From NCBI GenBank assembly GCA_003388555.1, contig QQVD01000020.1:1-64000 (forward strand): a stretch of 64,000 nucleotides of DNA, written 5' to 3'. The DNA is from Acidobacteriota bacterium (GTDB lineage: Bacteria; Acidobacteriota; Thermoanaerobaculia; Multivoradales; Multivoraceae). This document shows, piece by piece, positions 41,958-50,770 of this stretch (positions within the stretch are counted from its first letter, which is position 1; the number at the start of each line of letters is the position of its first letter). The position numbers and the translations under genes were made by a program. Below the pieces are notes generated by a model. That model made no database searches. It saw nothing but the letters and a program-made list of their open reading frames with translations, and was not told where the DNA came from.

Positions 41958-43319
41958 CTAGGCACGCACCACGTTGGGTAGCGGCTGGCGAAAGACGCCG
42001 CGCGTGTCGACCACCAGTGGCGCACAGCGCGCCACCAGCTCCCAGTCGATCGCCCGGTGGTCGGTGACCACCACCACGGCGGCACAGCTCTCGAGCGTCG
42101 CCGCGTCGAGCGGTGTCGAGCGCAGCGGCGGAAGGTCCGGCCAGGTGCGCATCGAGGGCGCTTCGGGCAGCAGCGGATCGTGGTATCCGACCTCGGCCCC
42201 GAGCTCGTGCAGCCGCGACAGGATCTCGAAGGCGGGGCTCTCCCTCGGATCGGCGACGTCGCGCTTGTAGGCCAACCCCAGCACCAGGATCCGCTGTCCG
42301 CGGATCGGCAGGCTGCGGTCGTTCAGCGCCAGCAACAGCTTCTGCACCACCCAGGCCGGCATCTCGACGTTGACCTCGCCGGCGAGCTCGATGAAGCGCG
42401 CCGTGCGCCCGTACTCTCGCGCCTTCCAGGAGAGGTAGAAGGGGTCCACCGGGATGCAGTGTCCTCCCCAGCCGGGGCCCGGATCGAAGCGCATGAAACC
42501 GAACGGCTTGGTCGCCGCGGCGTCGAGCACCTCCCTGACGTCGATCTGCATCTCGTCGAAGATGACCTTGAGCTCGTTGACCAGCGCGATGTTCACCGCC
42601 CGGAAGATGTTCTCGGTGAGCTTCGCGGCCTCGGCGACGCGCGCCGACGACACCGACACCGTGCGCGGCACGACCAGCTCGTAGAGGCGGCAGGCGAGCT
42701 CACCGGACACCTGGTCGACCCCACCGACCACCTTGGGGATCTTGGTGGTGTCGAACTGCGGGTTGCCGGGGTCCTCGCGCTCCGGAGAGAAGGCGAGGAA
42801 GAAATCGTTCGCCAGGGTGAGGCCGCCGGCCTCGAGGATCTCGCGCAACTCGCCGTCCGTGGTGCCCGGGAAGGTGGTCGATTCGAGCACCACGAGCTGG
42901 CCGCGGCGCAGCGAGGTGGCGATCCGGCGCCCCGTGTCGAGCACGTAGGAGAGGTCCGGCTCGCGGTGGCTGGTGAGCGGGGTCGGCACACAGACGATCG
43001 CGACGTCGACCTCGCCGAGGCGCGAGAAGTCGTCGGTGGCCGCCAGGGTCCCGGCCTCGACGGCACTGGCCAGGCGCGACGAGGAGACGCCGCCGATGTA
43101 ACTCTCGCCGGCATGGATCGCGGCGATCTTCGCCGCATCGATGTCGAAGCCGAGGACGCGGATGCCGGCGTCGGCGAAACCCATCGACAGCGGCAGCCCC
43201 ACGTAGCCGAGCCCGAGCACACCGACACGCACCTCACGGTCGTCGATGCGTGCCGCGAGCCGCTCGGCGAGCTCGCCGCGGCTGCTCCGCTCGCTGTTCG
43301 TCTCTTGGCTCTGCGACAT
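41958..43319 (-). CDS. Nucleotide-sugar 6-dehydrogenase (UDP-GlcNAc/UDP-glucose dehydrogenase family)
   Basis: 453 residues from ATG 43319 with GGAG upstream. Rossmann motif GVLGLGYVGLPLSMGFADAG (about 32-51), central helix domain, catalytic C288 in WGGHCIPVDPFYL and the C-terminal ILVLGLAYKRDVADPRESPA. The GLGYVGLPL and HCIPVDP forms fit the WbpA/TviB branch that oxidises UDP-GlcNAc (or related amino sugars) to the uronic acid, more than UDP-glucose dehydrogenase, but the substrate is not proven. It feeds surface polysaccharide. Neighbours include a glycosyltransferase and a GlmS-like gene. Confidence 0.88.
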   Translation of the reverse strand: MSQSQETNSERSSRGELAERLAARIDDREVRVGVLGLGYVGLPLSMGFADAGIRVLGFDIDAAKIAAIHAGESYIGGVSSSRLASAVEAGTLAATDDFSRLGEVDVAIVCVPTPLTSHREPDLSYVLDTGRRIATSLRRGQLVVLESTTFPGTTDGELREILEAGGLTLANDFFLAFSPEREDPGNPQFDTTKIPKVVGGVDQVSGELACRLYELVVPRTVSVSSARVAEAAKLTENIFRAVNIALVNELKVIFDEMQIDVREVLDAAATKPFGFMRFDPGPGWGGHCIPVDPFYLSWKAREYGRTARFIELAGEVNVEMPAWVVQKLLLALNDRSLPIRGQRILVLGLAYKRDVADPRESPAFEILSRLHELGAEVGYHDPLLPEAPSMRTWPDLPPLRSTPLDAATLESCAAVVVVTDHRAIDWELVARCAPLVVDTRGVFRQPLPNVVRA

Positions 43320-43444
43320 CACCGGCTCCTGGTCACTGGACACCGCCGGGTGCCCGGTCCGCCGCCCGCGCAGCTCGGGCCGCCGAGCGCACGGAACCCG
43401 GAGCGTGCCACGATCCCGCGCTGCGGGCAAAGCTCGCCGAGGTG

Positions 43445-43718
43445 TCAGCGTCCGTCGCGGCCGCGCGATCCGGCGATGCTCGCCGGCTCTCCTGCGGCCT
43501 CGTCGACCACCGGCGGATCGGCGGCTACTGCCGGAGGCCCCGCGGCCGTGCGCCAGCGCCGCGCCAGCCCCTCGACCGAGCCGACCAGCAGCTCCTCCAC
43601 CGAGCAGGACTCGAGCAGATCGTCGCGGAATCCGGGCTCGGTCTCCATCACCGCATCGCGTAGCTTGCCGTAGCGGCCGCGGTAGCCGCCGAGCACGCCG
43701 CGCAGGACAGCCGCCGGC
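43445..43718 (-). pseudogene. Displaced original C-terminal coding segment of the GlmS-like gene
   Basis: In the frame left behind by the duplication, the sequence continues from HIDLAERAPAAVLRGVLGGY to a stop at 43445, about 90 residues. If one copy of the duplicated 122 bp is removed the upstream gene runs into this segment without a break. It has normal coding character (third-position GC-rich) but is not reached from the gene's start. Confidence 0.75.
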
Positions 43719-46700
43719 GCGCGCTCGGCGAGATCGATGTGCAGCAGCACCAGCCCCACGGTGCGCGCCTTCTCCAGCTCGGGCACGAGCAGGAACAGCC
43801 GGCCGTCGGCGGAGCCTCGCGCCACCCGGACCTCGCCGTCGCGCGCTCGGCGAGATCGATGTGCAGCAGCACCAGCCCCACGGTGCGCGCCTTCTCCAGC
43901 TCGGGCACGAGCAGGAACAGCCGGCCGTCGGCGGAGCCTCGCGCCACCAGGACCTCGCCGTCGCGCGCCACCGACCGCTTGGTGCCGCGCAGCTCGGGGC
44001 GCGAGGCGGTGCGCGACGCGAGGCCGCGCGAGAGGCCCGCGGAGTGCACCACCCGGATGCTCGAGTGCTCGGACCGCGGGTCGCCCGAGATGCGGTAGCG
44101 GGTGTGACCGCGAACTTCCCTCACCACCGGGTCGAGCGTCGCCAGGGTCCGCAGGCACCCGTAGGTGAGGCGGTCGCGATCGACCCCCGCGGCGAGCACC
44201 TCGCGCACCAGGGGCACGGTGAGGAACGCCTCGTCGGTGCGCGAGATACCGACGGTGACCGTCTTCGCCTGGTGCTTGATCGCATCGATCGGCCGCGTCA
44301 GCTCGTCGATGGCGACCGACAGGGTGTCGTGCAGCGCGTCGAGGACCACCGCCGGCGTTCCGGGGCGGCCGCGCAGCACCGCGAAACCCTCGAGCGGGAG
44401 ATGGCCTAGCGCGGTGTGGATGAGTAGGCCCAGGTCGGCAGCGGTGGAGGCGCGCAGGTGGCCGTCGTAGGAACCGTTCTCGAGCGCCCGCAGGAACTCC
44501 TTCGAGGGTCCGCGGAGCAACGGCCGCATCTCGTCGAGCGGGTCGACGTCGAGCAAGACCTTCGGACTCTCGGTGGAGGCGCCCGATCCTCGGCGCGAGC
44601 CGCCACGCTCCACCGCGGCGAGTTGCTCGATCTGGCTGCGCATCGCGCGCAGCGGCGCCGCCTGGGCGTCGATCGCCAGCGCCGCCTCGTAGCCGAAGAG
44701 ATGTCCGGCCAGCGCCGCCAGCACGAAATCCAGCTGCGGATGCACACGCGGCACCTGGATGCGCGCTGCCGCGGCATCGAAGCGGTCGTCGCCCGTGCTG
44801 GCCACGACGATCGGCACCGCCTTGTGGGCACGGTAGATCGCCACCTCCTTCGCCACGTCGTCCGCAGTCGACCCGATGAGGCCCGCCGCGGCGACGAGGA
44901 TCAGCGGCTCGCTCGAGAGGTCGATGTGCTTCTTGTCCTCGGTGGCGTCGCAGGCGATCGACTTGTAGCAGAGCTCGGAGAGCTTGATCCGGACCTCTTC
45001 CGCCGCGACCCGGTTGGCGCCGTTGCCGACCACCGCCCAGTAGCGTTGCGGCGGCGCCAGGCGGCGCGCGATCTCGGCGATCTGCTCTCGCCGCGAGAGC
45101 AGATCCCGCATCGCCTCGGGCAGCCGGCGCAGCGCCGCGAGCAGCGCCTGCCGCGACGGGTCCAGCGCGGCGCGATCGGGGTCGGCGCCCTCACCGTCGG
45201 TGGCGCTGGACATCGCGTCGGCGAGAGCGAAGGCGAGCAGGAAGCCCGCCGCCACCTGCGAGTAGAAGGCCTTGGTCGAGGCGACGCTCATCTCGAGATC
45301 GCGCCCGTCGGAGGTGTAGAGGACCCCGTCGGCCTTGTCGGTGAGATCGCTCTGGCGCCGGTTGACGATCGCCAGCACCGCGGCGCCGCGGCCGCGCACC
45401 AGATCGACGGTGCGGTTGGTGTCGGTGGTGGTGCCGGACTGGGAGATCGCCACCACCAGCACGTCGCTCATCTCCGGCCGCAGCCCGAAGCCGCTGAGCT
45501 CGGTGGCGGGCAGGGCGCGCACCTCTGGCACCCGATCGGGATCGAGCAGCTCGCGGATCGCGTTGGCCACCGCCTGACCGGCGACGGCGGCGGTTCCCTG
45601 CCCGATCACCAGGACCCGCCGCAGGGAGCCATCCGCCAGCCGCCGGCGCACCGCGACGGGCAGGGAGTCCTCACCGAGCTCGACACGCAGGGACTCACCA
45701 CCCTGCTCCTCGATCAGCTTGCCGCGCAGCGTCTTCGCCCACGACGAAGGAGCCTCGGAGATCTCCTTGAGCAGGAAGTGGGGATAGCCGCCGCGGTCGA
45801 CGTCGCGCGCGGTCATCTCGGCGTGACGCAGGTCACGCTCGGCGAGCGGCAGATCGGTGCCGTCGTAGGCTCGCCGCTCGACCGCCGCCGGACCCAGTCC
45901 GCGGCCCAGGTCGAGGGTCACCACCTGACCGCGGCTGGCGGTCGGGTTACCGGGATTGCCGGGGCTCTCACCGTCGAGGCGCAGGTAACGGCTGGTCTCT
46001 TCGACGACGCCATAGAGCTCGCTGGCGACGATCTGGCAGTCGTGCCCGAAGCCGACGTAGAGGGCCTGACCGCTGCCCCGCAGCGCCAGGTGCATGCGCT
46101 CGGGCTCGCCGCTGAAGTGGGCCGCGATCGCCACCGAGCCCTCGAAGGAGGCCACCGTGGCGCGGAACGCCTCCGCTGGCGTGCTGCCCTCGGCAACCCT
46201 CAGCCCGCAGAGGGCCGGGATCACCTTGGCATCGGTGGTGATCTCTTCGCGGAAGACCAGCCCCTCGGCGGCCATCAGGTCGGCGTAGTTGTCGACGTCG
46301 CCGTTGAGCACCGCGAAGCAGGCCTCCTCGGGCGAGGTGCCCTTGCGGGTCGACGAGCGCTCGTCGAGCGGATGCGCGTTGGGCTCGCTGACGATGCCGA
46401 TCGAAGCCCAGCGGGTGTGTCCGAGCACCGCGAGCCTCACGGTCGGGCCGGCGAGGGCCGTGCGCAAGAGGGCGTCGGCCTGCAGCTGCCGGCGCAGCTC
46501 ACGCACGTTGTCGCCCAGCTCGCCGATCTCCGCCGCGACCTTGTAGACCAGGCTCAGCGCCCCCGGGACCCGGCGCACCGTGCCGCGACGGAAGAGGGCG
46601 TCGCCGCGCTCCGCGATCAGGCCTTCGACCTCGTCGTCGGCGAGTCCGTGATCGCTGATCAGGAGGTGCAGGCCGGCAGAATCGCGACCGCGGACCTCCA

Positions 46701-47196
46701 TGCGGTCGATCGCCTGCAGCGCCTGCTGGATCGACAGCAACGCGGCGATGCCGGCCGCGTTGTCGATTCCCGGCGCCATCTCCCAGGAGCGCTCGCAGGT
46801 GGCGAGGCGGTCGAAGCGGATCGCCCAGACGACGTCCTTGAGCCCCACCAGGCCGCGGTTGAAGCGCTCGCCCAGAGCCGCCGCGGTTCCCAGCTCACCG
46901 CGATCGAAGCGCTCCTCGAAGCGCGCCACCTGCTCGCCGAGCCGATTCGCTGCCGCGAAGATGCGAGGCCGCTCGCCGCAGCGCCGCAGCGCCACGCTCC
47001 CGGCGCCGCCGCGCAGCTCCAGCTCGAGCGCAGCCAGCTCGCGGCAGCTCTCCTCGAGGACCGCGAGGACCTCCTTCCCCCGCGCCGGCTGTGCGAGCCG
47101 GTCCGCCGCCGCCTCCAGCCGCCCGCCGAGGCCGTCGAGAGCAGGGATCTGCTCGTCCGCCGGGCAGGGCCGCAGGATGCCGATGATTCCGCACAT
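43648..47196 (-). CDS. Giant GlmS-like amidotransferase/SIS protein, C terminus frameshifted
   Basis: As read, 1,182 residues from ATG 47196 (GGAGA upstream). The nucleophile is Cys2 in MCGIIGI; the glutaminase domain has a large insertion (about 12-165), then RGRDSAGLHLL (about 170), LGHTRWASIGIVSEPNAHP (about 258-276) and LNGDVDN. Two SIS domains follow (about 525-665, with ISQSGTTTDTN and SVASTKAF; about 715-830). A further about 250-residue region has no recognised domain. A 122-bp duplication at 43719-43962 shifts the frame, so the last about 60 residues are aberrant. Ordinary GlmS is about 600 residues. It may use glutamine and a sugar phosphate. Confidence 0.82.
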   Translation of the reverse strand: MCGIIGILRPCPADEQIPALDGLGGRLEAAADRLAQPARGKEVLAVLEESCRELAALELELRGGAGSVALRRCGERPRIFAAANRLGEQVARFEERFDRGELGTAAALGERFNRGLVGLKDVVWAIRFDRLATCERSWEMAPGIDNAAGIAALLSIQQALQAIDRMEVRGRDSAGLHLLISDHGLADDEVEGLIAERGDALFRRGTVRRVPGALSLVYKVAAEIGELGDNVRELRRQLQADALLRTALAGPTVRLAVLGHTRWASIGIVSEPNAHPLDERSSTRKGTSPEEACFAVLNGDVDNYADLMAAEGLVFREEITTDAKVIPALCGLRVAEGSTPAEAFRATVASFEGSVAIAAHFSGEPERMHLALRGSGQALYVGFGHDCQIVASELYGVVEETSRYLRLDGESPGNPGNPTASRGQVVTLDLGRGLGPAAVERRAYDGTDLPLAERDLRHAEMTARDVDRGGYPHFLLKEISEAPSSWAKTLRGKLIEEQGGESLRVELGEDSLPVAVRRRLADGSLRRVLVIGQGTAAVAGQAVANAIRELLDPDRVPEVRALPATELSGFGLRPEMSDVLVVAISQSGTTTDTNRTVDLVRGRGAAVLAIVNRRQSDLTDKADGVLYTSDGRDLEMSVASTKAFYSQVAAGFLLAFALADAMSSATDGEGADPDRAALDPSRQALLAALRRLPEAMRDLLSRREQIAEIARRLAPPQRYWAVVGNGANRVAAEEVRIKLSELCYKSIACDATEDKKHIDLSSEPLILVAAAGLIGSTADDVAKEVAIYRAHKAVPIVVASTGDDRFDAAAARIQVPRVHPQLDFVLAALAGHLFGYEAALAIDAQAAPLRAMRSQIEQLAAVERGGSRRGSGASTESPKVLLDVDPLDEMRPLLRGPSKEFLRALENGSYDGHLRASTAADLGLLIHTALGHLPLEGFAVLRGRPGTPAVVLDALHDTLSVAIDELTRPIDAIKHQAKTVTVGISRTDEAFLTVPLVREVLAAGVDRDRLTYGCLRTLATLDPVVREVRGHTRYRISGDPRSEHSSIRVVHSAGLSRGLASRTASRPELRGTKRSVARDGEVLVARGSADGRLFLLVPELEKARTVGLVLLHIDLAERATARSGWREAPPTAGCSCSCPSWRRRAPWGWCCCTSISPSARRRLSCAACSAATAAATASYAMR
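43719..43962. repeat. 122-bp tandem direct duplication in the GlmS-like gene
   Basis: Copies 43719-43840 and 43841-43962 are identical except one base (c at 43827, a at 43949). Both are flanked by GCGCGC, which recurs right after copy two, so the event looks like slippage or unequal exchange at a 6-bp microhomology. 122 is not a multiple of three. Confidence 0.95.
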
Positions 47197-47286
47197 GGTG
47201 CCTCTCCGGGACTCCGGCGCCGCCAGAGGGGGAGACTGTAACGGAAGGCAGCGCTCTCGCCCGGCGGCGGGTCCGTCGCGCCAGCG

Positions 47287-48600
47287 CTAGACGGCGAGGA
47301 GTGACCGGCCCGTCGCCGCCAGGGCGGCGCTGACCGCCTGGCGCACCCGCCGCGCGCATTCGTCGGGATCGTGCTCGCGGCCGACGAAGTCGCGCGCCGC
47401 CGCGACCTGGCGCTCGGCGAAGGCGCGGTCGTCGAGCAGGCGCTCGACCTCCTCGATCCACTGTTCGGGCGATTCGGCCACCGCCAGGGGCAGTCGCTCC
47501 GGCGCGCCCACGCCGGCCGCCGCCCAGGGAGAGGCCACCACCGGCACACCCTCGGCGAAGGCCTCGAGCACCTTCACCGGCACTCCGGCTCCGGCCTGCA
47601 TCGGCGCGATGGCGACGCGCGCCCGCCGCAGCACCGCGCGCAGAGACTCGGGCGACGAGACCAGTGTGGCTCCGGCGCTCTCTAGACGGCGCGCCAGGGC
47701 GCGACCGGGCCGGTCACCGGCGACCGCCAGCCGCAGTCCCGGTCGGCGGCGGCGCAGCCCCGGCCAGACCCGCCGCAGCCACTCGTCCAGGGCGTCGCGG
47801 TTGACCCAGTAGCCCAGGTTGCCGGTGAGGATCAGGTCCCACTCGATCTCGTCGCGACGGATCGTCGCGGCCTGCCGCGAGACCGGCAGCGGCAGATGGT
47901 GCAACCGCGCCGCGACGTCGTCTCGGCCACCGCCGCCGCGGGAACCACCCGACACCGACTCCCCTGCATCGGCCGGGCTGGCGGGCAGCAGACCGAGCAG
48001 GTGCTCGCGGTCGCGCCGGCTGACCACGGCGACGCCGGCGGCGCTGCGCAGCACCGCCAGCTCGAGGCGCTCGAGGCGCCGCGCCTCGGCGGCGAGGAGG
48101 CGACGCCGGCCTCCACTCCCCAGGCCCCGCTGACGCGCCGCCCGACGCGCGAAGTTGAGCGACAGAGCGTCGATCAGATCGACGAACGAACGGCCGGGAG
48201 CGAGGCTGGCGAGCACCTCCGCCTGGCGCACCATCTGGACCACCACGAGGTCGTAGTCCGCGGCGATGCGACCGAGGCGGCGCCGCAGGTCGGCCGAGCC
48301 GTACAGGCCGCTCTGCAGCGGCTCGCCCCGCACCGCCGCGCGCAGCACGCCGACGCCGCGGTCGAGCGTGGTGCGCCGATAGGTCCAGTGGCGACCGCTG
48401 ACCGGCGACAGCGCCACCGGGTCCGCCGTGGTCGTGACCGCACCCGGCGCCGGAGTGAGCAGGTCGACGTGATGACACGGCGACAGCGCCGTGAGGAACT
48501 GTGCGGCGCGCAGCTGGTCGCCGCGTCGGACCTCTCCGAGAGCCCGCGCGGTCACCAGCAGCAGACGGGCTCGCGGCGCCCCGGTCGTCGAATCTCCCAC
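47287..48600 (-). CDS. GT4-family glycosyltransferase
   Basis: 437 residues from GTG 48600, with GAGGTG upstream; GTG 48606 or a longer start to 48744 is possible, but the latter overlaps the divergent gene. The C-terminal half is a GT-B Rossmann fold: DLILTGNLGYWVNRDALDEWL, LRLAVAGDRPGRALARRLES, VAIAPMQAGAGVPVKVLEAFAEGVPVVASPW with the E-x7-E-like region near KVLEAFAEG. This matches retaining GT4 enzymes acting on nucleotide-sugar donors. The acceptor is unknown; it probably builds envelope polysaccharide. It lies upstream of the GlmS-like gene on the same strand. Confidence 0.85.
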   Translation of the reverse strand: MGDSTTGAPRARLLLVTARALGEVRRGDQLRAAQFLTALSPCHHVDLLTPAPGAVTTTADPVALSPVSGRHWTYRRTTLDRGVGVLRAAVRGEPLQSGLYGSADLRRRLGRIAADYDLVVVQMVRQAEVLASLAPGRSFVDLIDALSLNFARRAARQRGLGSGGRRRLLAAEARRLERLELAVLRSAAGVAVVSRRDREHLLGLLPASPADAGESVSGGSRGGGGRDDVAARLHHLPLPVSRQAATIRRDEIEWDLILTGNLGYWVNRDALDEWLRRVWPGLRRRRPGLRLAVAGDRPGRALARRLESAGATLVSSPESLRAVLRRARVAIAPMQAGAGVPVKVLEAFAEGVPVVASPWAAAGVGAPERLPLAVAESPEQWIEEVERLLDDRAFAERQVAAARDFVGREHDPDECARRVRQAVSAALAATGRSLLAV

Positions 48601-48715
48601 CCACACCTCGCTCGCCGTCTCGGACCCTGCGGCCAGTCTCGCACAGGGAAACCTCCACGGTCCGTAAGCGGTTGCCGCGTCGGCGGCCTGGCCGGGGCTG
48701 CTATGGTCTGCGGCC

Positions 48716-49912
48716 GTGCCGCGACCTCCCCAGCTCGCCCCCACCGCGGCCGCGATCCGCGGTGCGGTCTACTCCTCGCTGACCGACCGGGTCGATCCCA
48801 GCCAGGAGATCTTCCCGCTCCACGTCGGCGACACCTACCTCGAGCCGCCGCCGCAGTGTGCCGCGTCGGCGCTGACCGGCGCCGCGGACCTCTACCGCTA
48901 CACCGCCACCGCCGGCACCGGCGCGCTGCGCGAGCAGGTCGCCGCCAGCGTCTCGTCGCGCACCGGCCAGCGGCTCGGCGCCGAGGACGTCTACGTCACC
49001 GCCGGCGCCACTGCGGGTCTGGCGGCGACGCTCCAGGCCCTGGTCGAGCCCGGCGACGAAGTGCTGCTGCTGGCGCCCTACTGGCCGCTGATCGAGGGGA
49101 TGACACGCGCCTGCGGAGCCCGTCCGGTCGCGGCGCCGATCGGCGACCTGGAGCCGTCCGCGGATCCCGAGGCCCTGATCGAGCGGCTCGACGGACTCTG
49201 CTCGCAGCGCTGCGTGGCGCTCTACTACTCCTCGCCGAACAATCCCACCGGACGCCTGTTTCCCGCCGCCTGGATCGAGGCGCTCGCCCTCTTCGCCCGA
49301 CGGCGCGACCTCTGGCTGCTCGCCGACGACGTCTACGACCTCTACTGCTACGCCGGTGAGCACCGCTCCGCGCTCGGCCTGGCGCCGGAACGCACCGTGG
49401 TCGCCTACTCGGCGTCGAAGGCCTATGCCATGGCAGGCAACCGGTGCGGCTGGCTGATCGCGCCGCAGCCGGCGATGGGAGCGATCCAGAAGCTCGGCAC
49501 GCACGCCTTCTACAGTGCGCCGACCTTCGCCCAGCACGCCCTCGCCCGCGCCCTCGAATCGGCCGACGACTGGGTCGCAGAGACCCGCGAGGCCTACGGC
49601 CGGATCGGCCGACGGACGGCGGAGATCCTCGGCGTCCCACCGCCCGACGGCGGCACCTTCCTCTTCCTCGACGTCGCCGCGTGCCTCGGCGAGGGCGGAC
49701 TCCCCGAGCTCCTCGAGCGCTGCGCCCGCAGCAACCTGCTGCTCGCTCCGGGGCCCAGCTTCGGGCCCTTCCCGACCTCGATCCGGCTCTGCTTCACCGC
49801 CGCGCCGCCCGAGACCATCGTGCGCGCGGCGCAACGGCTCGCCGGCCTGCTCGGCGAGGCCGGCTCGGCGGCGGCGGAGGCCGCGGCCGCCACCGGCGGG
49901 AGGGCGCGATGA
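48716..49912 (+). CDS. PLP-dependent aminotransferase, class I/II
   Basis: 398 residues from GTG 48716. The PLP-anchoring lysine is K235 in YSASKAYAMAGNRCGW; YYSSPNNPTGRLF contains the conserved N-P-T-G, and LLADDVYD the PLP-pyridine Asp region. It belongs to fold type I aspartate-aminotransferase-like enzymes; the substrate is not clear. Its last four bases overlap the start of the Nit-type amidase gene (ATGA), so the two are translated together. That pairing suggests a transaminase whose by-product is hydrolysed by the amidase. Confidence 0.9.
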   Translation: MPRPPQLAPTAAAIRGAVYSSLTDRVDPSQEIFPLHVGDTYLEPPPQCAASALTGAADLYRYTATAGTGALREQVAASVSSRTGQRLGAEDVYVTAGATAGLAATLQALVEPGDEVLLLAPYWPLIEGMTRACGARPVAAPIGDLEPSADPEALIERLDGLCSQRCVALYYSSPNNPTGRLFPAAWIEALALFARRRDLWLLADDVYDLYCYAGEHRSALGLAPERTVVAYSASKAYAMAGNRCGWLIAPQPAMGAIQKLGTHAFYSAPTFAQHALARALESADDWVAETREAYGRIGRRTAEILGVPPPDGGTFLFLDVAACLGEGGLPELLERCARSNLLLAPGPSFGPFPTSIRLCFTAAPPETIVRAAQRLAGLLGEAGSAAAEAAAATGGRAR

Positions 49913-50760
49913 CGCAACCCTTCCTCGCCGCTGCGGTGCAGCTGAACGCGACCTCCGACCACGACCGCAACTGGCGCCAGGCGGAGGAGCTGATAGCGCG
50001 GGCCGCCAGCTACGGCGCCCGCTTCGTGGCGACACCGGAGGCGAGCAACTTCCTCGGTCCACACGACGAGAAGGTGCGTCGCGCCGAGACCCTGGACGGC
50101 CCGGTCTGCTCGCAGTACGCCGAGCTCGCGGCGCGGCTCGGGATCCTCCTGCTGCTCGGCTCGTTCAACGAGAGGCTCGAGGACGAGCACGGGGGCGAAG
50201 GGGACACACCGCGGCGGTGCTACAACACCAGCGTCCTGTTCGCGCCCGACGGCACCCGCCTGGCGACCTACCGCAAGCTGCACCTGTTCGACGTCGACGT
50301 GTCGCGTCAGCTGCGTTTCTCCGAATCGGCCACCACCGCGGCCGGAGCCGAGCCGGTGGTGGTCGAGACTCCGCTCGGCACCCTCGGACTGACGATCTGC
50401 TACGACCTGCGCTTTCCCGAGCTCTACCGCGAGCTCACCGACCGCGGCGCCGAGATCCTCATGGTGCCCTCGGCGTTCACCGAGACCACCGGACGGGCCC
50501 ACTGGACGGCGCTGCTGCGGGCACGCGCCATCGAGTGCCAGTGCTGGCTGATCGCTCCCGGCCAGCACGGCGACCACGACGACGACGGCTTGCGGCACAG
50601 CTACGGCCACTCGTCGATCGTCGATCCGTGGGGCCAGGTGGTCGCCTGCGCTGCCGATGGCCCCGGTCTGGCGCTGGCAGAGGTCGATCTCGGCCGCATC
50701 TCCGAGGTGCGCCGTCGCATGCCGGTGGCGTCGCACCGCCGGCTGCCGCTGCCCGGGTGA
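49909..50760 (+). CDS. Nit-family carbon-nitrogen hydrolase (deaminated-glutathione or omega-amidase type)
   Basis: 283 residues from ATG 49909, with GGGAGG upstream. The nitrilase triad is complete: E44 (TPEASNF), K123 (YRKLHLFD) and C164 ([12 protein letters not shown]). [20 protein letters not shown] and the following ARAIECQCW are typical of the Nit1/YbeM group, which hydrolyses deaminated glutathione, a toxic by-product of aminotransferases acting on glutathione. A Nit2-type omega-amidase activity on alpha-ketoglutaramate is the alternative. Coupled by ATGA to the aminotransferase gene, which supports metabolite repair. Confidence 0.9.
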   Translation: MTQPFLAAAVQLNATSDHDRNWRQAEELIARAASYGARFVATPEASNFLGPHDEKVRRAETLDGPVCSQYAELAARLGILLLLGSFNERLEDEHGGEGDTPRRCYNTSVLFAPDGTRLATYRKLHLFDVDVSRQLRFSESATTAAGAEPVVVETPLGTLGLTICYDLRFPELYRELTDRGAEILMVPSAFTETTGRAHWTALLRARAIECQCWLIAPGQHGDHDDDGLRHSYGHSSIVDPWGQVVACAADGPGLALAEVDLGRISEVRRRMPVASHRRLPLPG

Positions 50761-50770
50761 AGGCAGCCCG

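Noticed and set aside
41385-41981. Plus-strand open frame across the repeat region
   Set aside because: The translation is Arg/Pro/Ser repeats in every frame, with no start signal, so the region is treated as non-coding.
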